A stretch of 64,000 nt of DNA from Flavobacteriales bacterium (GCA_016704485.1 JADJAA010000002.1:248001-312000); one strand, 5' to 3'. Counted from the stretch's first letter, positions 36,223 through 46,195 are shown. Numbers and translations: made by a program. The notes: generated from the sequence alone by a model not told the origin.

Positions 36223-38673
36223 ATGAGCGACATCATACATAACGATAACCCTTTATTCGGTAGCGACGCACTCGAGAACGAGACCGAGCTTATTCCGCTT
36301 ATTACGGCTGAGGATGAGGAGTTGATGAATGCAGAGAAGACCCCTGCCGAACTTCCGATCCTTCCTTTGCGGAATACCGTGCTTTTTCCAGGAGTGGTGA
36401 TCCCGATCACAGTAGGTCGCGATCGCAGTATACGACTGATCCAGGACGTGTACCGCGGTACTAAGACCCTTGGCGTAGTGAGCCAGAAGGATGGCCAGAT
36501 CGAAGAACCGAACGCTGAGGACCTGAACCGTGTAGGGACGATCGCAACGATCATTCGCATGTTGCGTATGCCCGATGGAAGTACAACTGCCATCATTCAA
36601 GGCAAAAAGCGTTTCGAGATCTTGAAGATGGCGAAGACCGACCCTTACTTCACGGCCAGCGTCAAGGAGTTTGCGGAGCTGCGTCCAGAGAAGACTGACA
36701 AGAACTTTGATGCGTTGATCAGTTCGCTCAAGGACATGGCGACCGAGATCATCAAGCAGAGTCCACACATTCCTACGGAAGCGCAATTCGCTCTCAAGAA
36801 TATTGATAGCCCGAGTTTCCTGGTGAACTTCATCAGTAGCAATATGAACGCTACGGTTGAGGACAAACAGAAAATGCTCGAAGTGGCCGATCTAAGGGAA
36901 CGGGCCAACTTGTTACTTGCCCACCTCACCAAGGAGCTACAGATGCTCCAGATGAAGAATGAGATCCAGAGCAAGGTCCGCACTGAAGTAGATCGCCAGC
37001 AGCGGGAGTATTTCCTGCATCAACAGATAAAGACCATCCAGGACGAACTAGGTGGCAACCCGATCGAACAGGAGATCGAGGAAATGCGGGCAAAGGCGGA
37101 TAAGAAGAAGTGGACCGAGAAAGTGAAGGAGGTCTTTGAGAAAGAGGTCACCAAGTTGCAACGTATGAATCCGGCAGGTGCTGAATTCAGTGTGCAATAC
37201 AGCTACGTGCAGCTGCTACTGGAATTGCCTTGGGGCGAATACAGTAACGATAAGTTCGATCTTCGGAATGCGCAGAAGATCCTTGATCGCGATCATTTCG
37301 GGTTGGAGAAAGTGAAAGAACGCTTGATCGAACACCTTGCCGTACTGAAGCTGAAAGGTGATATGAAAGCGCCTATCATTTGCCTGTATGGTCCTCCAGG
37401 TGTCGGTAAGACCAGTTTGGGAAAAAGCATGGCCGAGGCGCTTGGACGCAAATATGTGCGGATGAGCTTGGGCGGGTTGCATGATGAAAGCGAGATCCGC
37501 GGCCATCGTAAAACGTATATCGGCGCAATGCCCGGCCGGTTGATCCAGAGCTTGAAAAAAGCAGGAACCAGCAACCCATTGTTCGTGTTGGACGAGATCG
37601 ATAAAGTAGGGAAGGACTTCCACGGCGACCCTGCGAGCGCATTGCTCGAAGTATTGGACCCCGAGCAGAATAGCGCGTTCTATGACAATTATGTGGAGAT
37701 CGAATTCGACCTGAGTCGTGTGATGTTCGTTGCCACAGCAAATACGCTGAGCACGATCCATCCGGCCTTGCGTGATCGCATGGAGATCATTGAAGTGAAC
37801 GGCTACACGCAGGAAGAGAAATTGCAGATCGCCATTAAGCACTTGTTGCCGAAACAATTCTCGGAGAACGGGATCAAGCCTTCGCGTTTGAAACTTGGCG
37901 AGGGTCTATTGGAAGCGATCATTGATCAATATACCGATGAAAGTGGTGTGCGTACCCTTGAGAAGCGCATTGCCAAATTGGTGCGATACCGGGCCAAGCA
38001 GATCGCGTTGAAGGAAAAATACTCTATCACGATCGGTGTGGATGACATGGTGAAGATCTACGGTCCGAGCCATGCGCGGGATAAATACCAAGGCAACGAT
38101 GTGGCCGGTGTTGTTACTGGTTTAGCGTGGACCCCGACGGGTGGTGATATCCTGTTCATAGAGACCAGCATTACCAAAGGAGAAGGCAAACTTACCCTCA
38201 CGGGTAACCTCGGTGATGTAATGAAGGAAAGCGCCATCATTGCATTGGAATACCTGAAATCACACAGTGCTATCATCGGTGTGGATAGTGAGGTCTTCAA
38301 GCGATGGAACGTTCATGTACACGTGCCCGAAGGTGCAACGCCGAAGGATGGGCCAAGTGCGGGTATCACCATGCTAACAAGTATCGCGAGTGCATTCACC
38401 CAACAAAAAGTGCGCAAGTTCGTTGCCATGACCGGTGAGATCACCTTGCGTGGTCGTGTGCTACCGGTTGGTGGTATCAAGGAAAAGATCCTTGCAGCAA
38501 AACGTGCGGGCATCAAAGAGATCATATTGAGCAGCGATAACAGGAAGGACATCGAGGACATCGATGCACGGTATACCAAGGGCATGCGATTCACGTACGT
38601 TTCAGAAATGATAGAGGTCGTGAAACACGCATTGTTGAAGGAGAAAGTTGAGAACGCGCTGAAGGTGGCATAA
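36223..38673 (+). CDS. lon: ATP-dependent protease Lon (endopeptidase La)
   Basis: An 816-aa Lon of normal length. The N-terminal substrate-binding domain (LPILPLRNTVLFPGV, about 40-250) is followed by a coiled-coil stretch and the AAA+ domain with Walker A GPPGVGKT (390-397). The proteolytic domain has the dyad S712 (PKDGPSAG) and K755 (GGIKEK), spaced 43 residues apart as in E. coli Lon. It degrades misfolded and regulatory proteins in the cytoplasm. Confidence 0.98.
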   Translation: MSDIIHNDNPLFGSDALENETELIPLITAEDEELMNAEKTPAELPILPLRNTVLFPGVVIPITVGRDRSIRLIQDVYRGTKTLGVVSQKDGQIEEPNAEDLNRVGTIATIIRMLRMPDGSTTAIIQGKKRFEILKMAKTDPYFTASVKEFAELRPEKTDKNFDALISSLKDMATEIIKQSPHIPTEAQFALKNIDSPSFLVNFISSNMNATVEDKQKMLEVADLRERANLLLAHLTKELQMLQMKNEIQSKVRTEVDRQQREYFLHQQIKTIQDELGGNPIEQEIEEMRAKADKKKWTEKVKEVFEKEVTKLQRMNPAGAEFSVQYSYVQLLLELPWGEYSNDKFDLRNAQKILDRDHFGLEKVKERLIEHLAVLKLKGDMKAPIICLYGPPGVGKTSLGKSMAEALGRKYVRMSLGGLHDESEIRGHRKTYIGAMPGRLIQSLKKAGTSNPLFVLDEIDKVGKDFHGDPASALLEVLDPEQNSAFYDNYVEIEFDLSRVMFVATANTLSTIHPALRDRMEIIEVNGYTQEEKLQIAIKHLLPKQFSENGIKPSRLKLGEGLLEAIIDQYTDESGVRTLEKRIAKLVRYRAKQIALKEKYSITIGVDDMVKIYGPSHARDKYQGNDVAGVVTGLAWTPTGGDILFIETSITKGEGKLTLTGNLGDVMKESAIIALEYLKSHSAIIGVDSEVFKRWNVHVHVPEGATPKDGPSAGITMLTSIASAFTQQKVRKFVAMTGEITLRGRVLPVGGIKEKILAAKRAGIKEIILSSDNRKDIEDIDARYTKGMRFTYVSEMIEVVKHALLKEKVENALKVA

Positions 38674-38699
38674 AGACACTGCGGAATTGAAGAATAGAG

Positions 38700-38734
38700 A
38701 AGCTCCGGGCCTAGCTCGGAGTTTCTTATTTTGA
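38700..38734 (+). terminator. Probable terminator of lon
   Basis: AAGCTCCG (38700-38707) pairs with CGGAGTTT (38717-38724), with one G-T pair, followed by a T-rich stretch (CTTATTTTG). It lies 26 bp past the lon stop. Confidence 0.65.
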
Positions 38735-38755
38735 TAAGGTCCGGCAGTACGTGCT

Positions 38756-38889
38756 CCGAGATGAACAGGGCTATCGCCTCTTAAACCTTTGTATTCATTG
38801 AAACTCAGATCCTGCGACTCTGCCGTACGGCAGAGTCGCAGAAATACGGTTGCGTGAATTTTAAGAGGCGATAGCCCTACCGAGATGAA
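38756..38889. mobile_element. MITE-like element with 19-bp terminal inverted repeats and 10-bp target duplication
   Basis: The element body (38766-38879, 114 bp) has perfect 19-bp terminal inverted repeats (38767-38785 and 38860-38878, outward sequence AGGGCTATCGCCTCTTAAA). It is flanked by 10-bp direct repeats CCGAGATGAA (38756-38765 and 38880-38889). The middle contains a 30-bp perfect palindrome (38812-38841). There is no coding capacity. The long target duplication fits insertion by an IS4-type transposase supplied in trans, which is inference. Confidence 0.82.
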
Positions 38890-38938
38890 TGATCCTAAAC
38901 CCCGATTGTGTTACTTAGACGATCCAAGCAACAGTTCC

Positions 38939-41122
38939 ATGACCCGATACATTCTCGTACTTGCACTTATCACATCGCAATTCCTTGCAGCGCAGAACAC
39001 CTTGCCCGCCACCACACGCGTGGGTTTGCAAGAATTGCAAGGCTTGGCTGAGAAGTATCCTAAAGCGCAAGAATTGACCAACGAAACGCAAGGCTATTAT
39101 CCGACCGCAATGATCCATGGACGCTGCATGGTCGGCTTTTTAGGAAAGGTGAATGGTTCGTTCGATGCAAGCGCGGTTGAGCACGGGGTCGTAATGCAAG
39201 GAACCCAAAAAGGATCCGTTATTTCCTTCCGCATCGATGCGTATCACTTGGATGCCATCCACCAGATCAATGGTCTAGTTTATAGCGAACTTGCGGGCAA
39301 GACGGCTCCAACACTGGACAAAGTGATCAAGGCAATTCATGCGGATAGTGTGCAAATGGGCATCAACCTTCCCTCGACCTATACGGGAAGAGATGTGTTG
39401 ATAGGCATTACGGATTGGGGTTTCGATTACACCCATCCAATGTTCTATGACACGGCGTTGACCACGAGTCGCGTTCGAGCTGCGTGGGATCATTACCGCC
39501 AAGCCGGCCCAGCGCCAGCGGCATTTTCGTATGGCACCGAGCTTACAACGCCCGCCGAATTACTCGCTGCTGAAGCCGATACGGTGAATATCTACGGCTA
39601 TGCGACACATGGTTCACATGTAGCTGGGATCGCTGGTGGAGGTGGAGCCGGAACCTACTTCAGAGGAGTTGCATTCGATGCACAATACCTTTTCTGTACG
39701 TTCCTGGTTGATGCCGCTGCCGTCATTGATGCTTTTGAATGGATGAAGACCATCGCAGAACAGGATGACAAGCGCTTGGTGATCAACATGAGCTGGGGTC
39801 TGCATTGGATGGGAACATTGGATGGTAATTCATTGATCAGTCAAGCCATCGATCAGTTCTCACAGGAAGGAGTGGTCTTTGTGAATTCAGCGGGAAATAA
39901 TGGCGATGTCAATTTCCACATAAAGAAGAATTTTGCTGCGGATACGATGCGTACACGGATCCAGTTCTACCCGTATAGCGCACATCCGAAAATGTGGGGC
40001 CAGAGCATCAGCATGTGGGGTGAAGCAGGTGCTTCGTTCTCTACTGGATTCACAATTACATCGAATGGTGGAGCAACACTCCAAGAAAGTCCGTGGTATG
40101 GCTCATCCACGCAAGTAGACTATGTTGATTCATTCCTAGTGGAAGGTGTGGATACGGTATTCTACAACCTGACGACCGAAGCAGCGCATCCTTTGAACGG
40201 AAGACCCCATTTCAGACTGCGTGTAAAGAATACGAGTGCTGCGTTGAAGATCACGCTGAAAGCTGCTGCTACAAGCGGGACGGTACATTTTTGGAACGTT
40301 ACCGAACTCACGAATGATGTGGGTAATTGGGGTCAGGACTTTCAAGCTCCATTGGCCGGCTATTCCATCGGTGACAAAGCATATGGTATCAGTGAACCCG
40401 CGTGTACGGAAAGTGTAGTTTCCGTGGCAGCATACAGCTCCGAATACCAGTTAGGCAACGGTAATTGGGTTGGTGGTACCATTGCCAATTTCTCATCCTT
40501 CGGTCCTACGATGGATGAACGCAGTAAACCGGATGTAACCGCACCTGGAGTTACTGTAGCATCGTCGATCAGCTCGTTCACGGACAATGCCTTCACATCG
40601 ATCCTGAACATTGATTTCCAAGGCCGCACTTATCCATTTGCCAGATTCTCCGGAACAAGCATGTCTGCTCCAGCAACCACAGGTGTTGTTGCTTTGATGC
40701 TGGAAGTGGATCCAACCTTAACACCTGCCGATATCCGTGACATTCTGCGACAAACAGCGCGCGTGGATCAGAACACCGGAACGATACCTACTGGCGGAAG
40801 CACGCGCTGGGGTTACGGAAAAGTGAATGCGTACCAATCGGTGATCGACGTTCTTGGGGTCGTTGGGGTCAATGAAAATACAGTAGATCGAATTAACGTA
40901 TGGCCGAACCCGACATCTTCCGAACTGAACATTCTACTAAATCAGCGGAGTGGAAATGTCAGGTTGATCGTTGTCGATATCACGGGCAGGGTGGTACACA
41001 AAGAGTCTTACAATTCTACCGAAGTGATCTCGTTAAGCACTGCGGAATGGAGTACTGGAGTTTACGTGATCCAGATCGAACAGGATCAGCAGGTTTCTGT
41101 TGCAAGGGTCGTGAAACAGTGA
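38939..41122 (+). CDS. Secreted subtilisin-like serine protease (S8) with T9SS sorting domain
   Basis: The start at 38939 (MTRYILVLALITSQFLAAQ) gives a signal peptide; the longer frame from 38885 begins inside the target-site duplication of the MITE-like element and is rejected. The S8 triad is D159 (GITDWGFD), H224 (THGSHVAG) and S574 (SGTSMSAP), with the oxyanion Asn in NSAGNNGD. About 240 residues between the oxyanion Asn and the catalytic Ser form an inserted beta-rich domain. The last 80 residues (VWPNPTSSELN, ending VARVVKQ) are a T9SS type A sorting domain, so the enzyme is exported and surface-attached or released. Confidence 0.95.
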   Translation: MTRYILVLALITSQFLAAQNTLPATTRVGLQELQGLAEKYPKAQELTNETQGYYPTAMIHGRCMVGFLGKVNGSFDASAVEHGVVMQGTQKGSVISFRIDAYHLDAIHQINGLVYSELAGKTAPTLDKVIKAIHADSVQMGINLPSTYTGRDVLIGITDWGFDYTHPMFYDTALTTSRVRAAWDHYRQAGPAPAAFSYGTELTTPAELLAAEADTVNIYGYATHGSHVAGIAGGGGAGTYFRGVAFDAQYLFCTFLVDAAAVIDAFEWMKTIAEQDDKRLVINMSWGLHWMGTLDGNSLISQAIDQFSQEGVVFVNSAGNNGDVNFHIKKNFAADTMRTRIQFYPYSAHPKMWGQSISMWGEAGASFSTGFTITSNGGATLQESPWYGSSTQVDYVDSFLVEGVDTVFYNLTTEAAHPLNGRPHFRLRVKNTSAALKITLKAAATSGTVHFWNVTELTNDVGNWGQDFQAPLAGYSIGDKAYGISEPACTESVVSVAAYSSEYQLGNGNWVGGTIANFSSFGPTMDERSKPDVTAPGVTVASSISSFTDNAFTSILNIDFQGRTYPFARFSGTSMSAPATTGVVALMLEVDPTLTPADIRDILRQTARVDQNTGTIPTGGSTRWGYGKVNAYQSVIDVLGVVGVNENTVDRINVWPNPTSSELNILLNQRSGNVRLIVVDITGRVVHKESYNSTEVISLSTAEWSTGVYVIQIEQDQQVSVARVVKQ

Positions 41123-41161
41123 TCATCGGATTTTGGAACATCTGATCAACTGATCCGCACT

Positions 41162-42361
41162 ATGGATCCACGCACCCTTTCCATACAGGACTACACGTAC
41201 GACCTACCGGAAGCGCGTATTGCCCAGCAACCGTTGGCGGAAAGGGATGCCAGCAAATTGTTGCTCTTCGACAAGGGAGTGATCCGTGATCATAGCTTTC
41301 GTTCGTTACCGGATCTGATCCCATCCAATGCGTTGCTGGTATTGAACAATACCAAGGTGGTCAATGCTCGCCTCATATTCCATCGTGCTTCCGGCGCGCG
41401 GATCGAAGTGCTTTGCCTTTCACCGGTGGAAGGAAAACCTGTGGAATTAGCATTTGTGGAATCCGGGTCAAGTGAATGGGAATGCTTCATCGGCAATGCG
41501 AAGCGCTGGAAAGCAGGGGAGGAGTTGATCGCAACGGCGAATGGGTTAGAGATCCGGGCCATGCGTAAAGGTCAAGAAAGCATTCGGCTAGCATGGACCC
41601 CCGTGGAACTGAGTTTTGTGGAAGTTCTTGATCGCATCGGCCACGTGCCGCTACCCCCCTACATGAAACGGCCGGATGAAGCTGCTGATAAAACGCGGTA
41701 CAATACGGTCTTTGCGCAATACGATGGCTCGGTCGCCGCACCAACTGCGAGCCTTCACTTTACCAAGGAGATATTGGATCGCATAGTACAGCGTGGCATA
41801 CGTTCCACGGACCTCACGCTACACGTGGGAGCAGGAACATTCTTACCGGTAAAGAGCGCAACAATGGACCAGCATGCCATGCACTCGGAGCAAGTGCGCA
41901 TACCGCTAAAAATGCTACTGCAGTTGAGCGAACAGCTAGGCAAAGGACCGGTCATTCCAGTAGGAACCACGGCGCTACGCACATTGGAAAGCATCTATTG
42001 GCATGGAGTAAAGCTGCTACGACGAATCGGTTCAAACGTGATCGATATCGATCAATGGGATTCCTATTCCTACGATGAGAATGATCTGCCAACTCCAAAA
42101 GACGCACTGAATGCAGTGATCATGAGTCTAATGGAGAAGAAAGAATACCAACTTTCAGGTGAGACCAAGCTCCTGATCGCCCCGGGGTATACGTTCCGCT
42201 TTGCAACAGGCCTTGTTACGAATTTTCATCAACCGCAAAGCACATTGCTTTTACTGGTAGCGGCATTTCTAGGTAAGGATTGGCGATCGGTCTACGACCA
42301 TGCATTGGCATCGGATTATCGCTTTCTGAGCTACGGTGACGGTTCGCTTTTATTGCCTTGA
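41162..42361 (+). CDS. queA: S-adenosylmethionine:tRNA ribosyltransferase-isomerase
   Basis: QueA transfers and isomerises the ribosyl group of SAM to 7-aminomethyl-deazaguanine in tRNA, making epoxyqueuosine. The 399 residues are longer than the E. coli enzyme (about 356), as is usual in Bacteroidota. Motifs include the N-terminal YDLPEARIAQQPLAERDASKLL phrase, LVLNNTKVVNAR, LHVGAGTFLPV and FHQPQSTLLLLVAAFLG. The start is 39 bp after the subtilase stop. The last four bases overlap the frame upstream of porQ. Confidence 0.97.
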   Translation: MDPRTLSIQDYTYDLPEARIAQQPLAERDASKLLLFDKGVIRDHSFRSLPDLIPSNALLVLNNTKVVNARLIFHRASGARIEVLCLSPVEGKPVELAFVESGSSEWECFIGNAKRWKAGEELIATANGLEIRAMRKGQESIRLAWTPVELSFVEVLDRIGHVPLPPYMKRPDEAADKTRYNTVFAQYDGSVAAPTASLHFTKEILDRIVQRGIRSTDLTLHVGAGTFLPVKSATMDQHAMHSEQVRIPLKMLLQLSEQLGKGPVIPVGTTALRTLESIYWHGVKLLRRIGSNVIDIDQWDSYSYDENDLPTPKDALNAVIMSLMEKKEYQLSGETKLLIAPGYTFRFATGLVTNFHQPQSTLLLLVAAFLGKDWRSVYDHALASDYRFLSYGDGSLLLP

Positions 42362-42439
42362 GCATTTCTAATGGATCAATTCCTTTGTCTTACAAGAGTC
42401 ACACCTACTTTTTACCGGGCGACAACAATACCAGCCCAT

Positions 42440-42447
42440 TATCTTCG
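42440..42447 (+). promoter_or_regulatory. TATCTTCG promoter-like element of porQ
   Basis: TATCTTCG, one base from TAnnTTTG, ends 12 bp before the porQ ATG. The same octamer precedes pyrR and aroC at 4-5 bp, which supports a shared promoter form. Confidence 0.4.
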
Positions 42448-42459
42448 TTCCCTTCGCGA

Positions 42460-43506
42460 ATGCGCCAAACAATTACCCTACTAGCCTTGATCCTTGCCAG
42501 CACATTAACTTCTGCGCAGCAGGTCGGCGGCAATAAGGTCTTTCGAATATTGGATATTCCAAGCTCTGCACGAGCAGCAGCGCTGGGCGGTAATTACATC
42601 GCTGTTCAGGACAATGACCTCAATCTCGGACTCTTCAATCCAGCGCTATTGAACAAGAATACCGGCCGACAGATAGCCCTCAGCTATTTGCCCTATTTTG
42701 AGGGAATAAATGTTGGCTACGCTGCCTATTCGCATCATTTCGATAGCTTGAACACGACATTCTCAGGATCCGTTCAGTATGTGAATTACGGCACGTTCCA
42801 GCGGACGGATGAGATCGGTAATGAACTCGGCGAGTTCAAGGCAGGTGAGTACGTGGTCCAGGTCGGTGCTGCCCATCCGATCGATAGTTTGTTCAGCATC
42901 GGTGCCAATCTGAAATTCATCAACAGTAATCTGGATATTTATAACAGCACGGCTTGGGCTGCGGATATCGGCGGAGTGTTCTACAAGAAGAAGCTCGGGT
43001 TAACGGTTGCCGCGGTATTGAAGAACATCGGTTACCAGACCTCCACCTACACTGCCGAACGCGAGAAGCTGCCGTTCCAAGTTCAACTGGGTATTACCTA
43101 CAAATTCAAGCACGCTCCGTTCCGGTTGGGCCTGATGATGGAGCAGTTACAGCGCTGGGACCTGACGTATGTGGACCCGAACCGCAGTGTGCAGATCGAC
43201 CCGACTACCGGAGATGTGATCGAAGAAAAAGTAACGACCTTGGATAAGACCTTGCTTCATTTGGTGCCAAGTGCCGAGGTTCTATTGAGCAAGAATTTCA
43301 TGCTGCGCTTGGCCTACAACTACCGTCGTCGCCAAGAGCTGGTCATCGGTGATAAGCCAGGAGCTGTTGGGATCAGTTTTGGCTTGGGCCTGAAAGTGAG
43401 CAAGGTCCATATCAGTTATGGGTTCTCCCAATTGCACCTGGCCGGTATCTCGAATACATTCTCCATCGCCTTCCGGTTCGCGGATATTAAGAAAGCCGAG
43501 GGTTGA
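42460..43506 (+). CDS. porQ: Type IX secretion system protein PorQ
   Basis: A start at 42460 (MRQTITLLALILASTLTSAQQ) gives a signal peptide and a 348-aa product; the longer frame overlaps queA. The mature protein begins with the PorV/PorQ motif LDIPSSARAAALGGNYIA followed by NPALLN. It ends in a regular beta-barrel pattern (GISFGLGLKVSKVHISYGFSQ, ending in a barrel strand). PorQ is an outer membrane component of the T9SS attachment complex that releases or attaches cargo. The adjacent cmk is the usual neighbour. The five T9SS cargos in this window are its likely clients. Confidence 0.88.
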   Translation: MRQTITLLALILASTLTSAQQVGGNKVFRILDIPSSARAAALGGNYIAVQDNDLNLGLFNPALLNKNTGRQIALSYLPYFEGINVGYAAYSHHFDSLNTTFSGSVQYVNYGTFQRTDEIGNELGEFKAGEYVVQVGAAHPIDSLFSIGANLKFINSNLDIYNSTAWAADIGGVFYKKKLGLTVAAVLKNIGYQTSTYTAEREKLPFQVQLGITYKFKHAPFRLGLMMEQLQRWDLTYVDPNRSVQIDPTTGDVIEEKVTTLDKTLLHLVPSAEVLLSKNFMLRLAYNYRRRQELVIGDKPGAVGISFGLGLKVSKVHISYGFSQLHLAGISNTFSIAFRFADIKKAEG

Positions 43507-43633
43507 TCCTTCTTGAATGGGCAATTGCGATGTCCTGTTTCATTGCGATCTTCGGATAAAGCAGCTTTAACGGTCCCGCAAATCACTCTTTTCTTTCCAG
43601 CAGAGGGCAAGCCATTAACTTGGCGGCCGCATA

Positions 43634-44344
43634 ATGGGTCACGCCAAAAAGATCATCATAGCCATTGACGGTTTCAGCAGTTGTGGCAAGAGTACGTTGG
43701 CCAAGCAGCTCGCTCATCATTTGCATTACACGTATATCGACAGTGGTGCGATGTACAGGGCAATTGCACTGTACTGTATTGAGAATGGCCTCGTGAATGG
43801 TGATGAATTGAACGACGTTGCGTTATTGCGGGTACTTCCGCATATCCACATTGGTTTCAAACATGACGATGCAACTCAACGCAGCGAGACGTGGTTGGAT
43901 GGACGCAATGTTGAACACCGTATCCGTGAAATGGATGTGAGCAACACGGTAACGCTGGTGAGTCCTATTCCTGAGGTGCGCGCCAAGTTGGTCCAGTTGC
44001 AACAAGAGAGCGGCAAGAATGGGGGAGTTGTGATGGACGGCCGGGACATTGGTACCGTGGTATTTCCGAGGGCCGAGGTGAAATTCTTCATGACCGCAAA
44101 GCCGGAAATACGTGCCGAACGACGCTATTTGGAATTGAAAGGTCGCGGAACCAAGGTCCGTATCGAAGAAGTTTTACGCAATATTGCTCGCCGTGACAAG
44201 GACGATACAACCCGTGCTGCGGACCCACTGATCCAAGCACCCGATGCGCATGTGATCGACAATAGTGAACTTACTTCCTCGGAACAGTTCGATATTGCGA
44301 TGGGTGTGATCGTGAAAGCGATCGGTGTGGTTGCAGAAGCGTGA
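43634..44344 (+). CDS. cmk: Cytidylate kinase
   Basis: CMP/dCMP kinase of 236 residues, normal for the family. The P-loop is GFSSCGKS (K19), where most homologues have GPAGSGKS, and GRDIGTVVFP with the RxxxR pair in RAERRYLE is present. It phosphorylates CMP for nucleotide supply. It follows porQ by 127 bp. Confidence 0.95.
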   Translation: MGHAKKIIIAIDGFSSCGKSTLAKQLAHHLHYTYIDSGAMYRAIALYCIENGLVNGDELNDVALLRVLPHIHIGFKHDDATQRSETWLDGRNVEHRIREMDVSNTVTLVSPIPEVRAKLVQLQQESGKNGGVVMDGRDIGTVVFPRAEVKFFMTAKPEIRAERRYLELKGRGTKVRIEEVLRNIARRDKDDTTRAADPLIQAPDAHVIDNSELTSSEQFDIAMGVIVKAIGVVAEA

Positions 44345-44355
44345 TCCAGCGCTGT

Positions 44356-45996
44356 TCATCGCACGACCATGAACGGTCGCGTAACCCAACCATCGTCCAC
44401 AAGGAACCGCACGAAGTAGGATCCATCGTTCAACCCGCTTGTATCAAGAGAGCCTGTTTTTCCGCTAATGCGGTAAGAATTCAACACCTGGCCTTGTATG
44501 CTGAGGATCTCAACGCTACTGACAGAACCTTGATCCAACCTCCATTGTAGAACATCATTCGCAGGGTTGGGAAAGAGCGAAATTGATAGGTTCATACGAT
44601 CGTTCTCTGAAACGGACACCGCACCGGGCAACGTGATCACCCATAAGGACCGCGGGGTGTTGATCCAATACTCGATCACGAAGATCTCGTTGCCTACTTG
44701 CTCCGCATCCACTGGTAAATAGAATCCTTTAACGATGCGCTGAGCTGAAACGGAATACTCCTGTTCAACGGCATCATAGAACAATTCCAAATGAAGGAGA
44801 TCACCACTTTCATCAACCGGAACTACGGGTATTCCCCACGGAGCGAACGGGCTGAAACCAGTCGTATCACCGCCGGGAGTGAAACTCGCAACGAATGCGT
44901 CACCGGTATAATCGCCACCAAGTGCATTTTGGTTATCGAAGATCAACCCTAGTGGAGAACGGTGACACGTGAACGTACTTATCGGGATCCCCGAATCCGA
45001 AGCATCCACGATACTACCGGTCTCCGTCCGGATCTTATCCGCATCAGGACCGTGGTTAACGATCGGTTCCTCGAATATTAGATTCGGTGGAGCGGGGAAG
45101 AGTGGGTCGTAGTTGAATTCGGTTGCGGCAGAAGGGAATCCAGGGTTCAATAAAGGATCCTGTGTAGGGTCATAGCCAGCAGCTCGCGTTGGGTTCGGGT
45201 TGCCGCCGGCCCGCCACGGAAAGCCATAATGAAAACCGGGGCGCATCCAATTCATCTCTTCCGGATCATCGTGATCTCCGCTGTTCTCAACACCAAATAA
45301 ATGCCCAGCGGAATTAAAGGCCAGGTCATAAGTGTTCCGAACCCCTTGTGCATAGAGCATTCCAGAAGTTGAAAGGGTACCGATGTCATTGGGGATGACA
45401 ATATCCACTCCATTGATCGGAAGAATGAGCACGATCGCAGAGACCGGTTCTTCCCGCATGTCCGGAAACACTCCTCCCATATCCTGTACCTCGCCGTGGT
45501 CCGTTCGCGAGCCACTGTTCACGAACAATGAGTTCCCATCCGGCGAAACAGCAAGGCCATTGAATCCGTGGTCCTTGCCTCCGCGCGCATATGGTTCAGT
45601 GCGGGCCAGTTCGTTCCATTGACGCAAGCCATCAGGAAGTAACGATCCACGCGCAACAACACCTTCCCAGTAATTTCCATTGGAGATATTTCCTGAGATG
45701 AACAACGCACTATCGTGGAACACCATTCCCTGTGCATTTGTAATACCATGGTCCGCATTCGTGAACAACAACGTGTCCATGGGCCCGGTTGGTCCGTGAT
45801 CGATCAAGTAGATGTCACCATCAACGGTCAGGTAATGCAATCTGTCAGAAACAGCGTCATATACCATGCGCGAAACATTCGGCTGTATATCCAAATAGTG
45901 TTCAACGGTTACGTCCGGTACAAGCGAAATGGGGGTGTTCTGCGCCAGAACAAGCGGGATATTGAATAGGATCAGTGCAAATAGAGTGAGGCGCAT
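44356..45996 (-). CDS. Secreted PQQ-dependent sugar dehydrogenase-like (GSDH) protein with T9SS domain
   Basis: A 546-aa secreted protein with signal peptide (MRLTLFALILFNIPLVLAQ). The GSDH-like propeller shows KDHGFNGLAVSPDG, GVRNTYDLAFN, and a PGFHYGFPWRAGG segment before a late Cys-free core. The last 80 residues form a T9SS type A sorting domain (LFPNPANDVLQWRL, then STSGLNDGSYFVRF). It is predicted to oxidise a sugar or polyol outside the cell, substrate unknown. It converges on cmk with 11 bp between the stops. Confidence 0.88.
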   Translation of the reverse strand: MRLTLFALILFNIPLVLAQNTPISLVPDVTVEHYLDIQPNVSRMVYDAVSDRLHYLTVDGDIYLIDHGPTGPMDTLLFTNADHGITNAQGMVFHDSALFISGNISNGNYWEGVVARGSLLPDGLRQWNELARTEPYARGGKDHGFNGLAVSPDGNSLFVNSGSRTDHGEVQDMGGVFPDMREEPVSAIVLILPINGVDIVIPNDIGTLSTSGMLYAQGVRNTYDLAFNSAGHLFGVENSGDHDDPEEMNWMRPGFHYGFPWRAGGNPNPTRAAGYDPTQDPLLNPGFPSAATEFNYDPLFPAPPNLIFEEPIVNHGPDADKIRTETGSIVDASDSGIPISTFTCHRSPLGLIFDNQNALGGDYTGDAFVASFTPGGDTTGFSPFAPWGIPVVPVDESGDLLHLELFYDAVEQEYSVSAQRIVKGFYLPVDAEQVGNEIFVIEYWINTPRSLWVITLPGAVSVSENDRMNLSISLFPNPANDVLQWRLDQGSVSSVEILSIQGQVLNSYRISGKTGSLDTSGLNDGSYFVRFLVDDGWVTRPFMVVR

Positions 45997-46195
45997 GAAG
46001 CAGAGCTTTTGTTTCTAGACGTAAGGTACAGCTATTACGCTGTTTGTTATAGATCTATCGGGATCTACTTCAGTGTGCGGATTATTCTTATTAAGATGTA
46101 GCTTGACTTCACAGCGGGCAACTTGGTTTCATCCCGGCTGAATTAGACGGTTTACTACACATCCAAAAGGATTCTTCTTGCCCTGTGCCTCTCCA

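Noticed and set aside
38885..38938. N-terminal extension of the subtilase (18 residues)
   Set aside because: The start lies in the target duplication of the MITE-like element and the following ATG at 38939 begins a perfect signal peptide.
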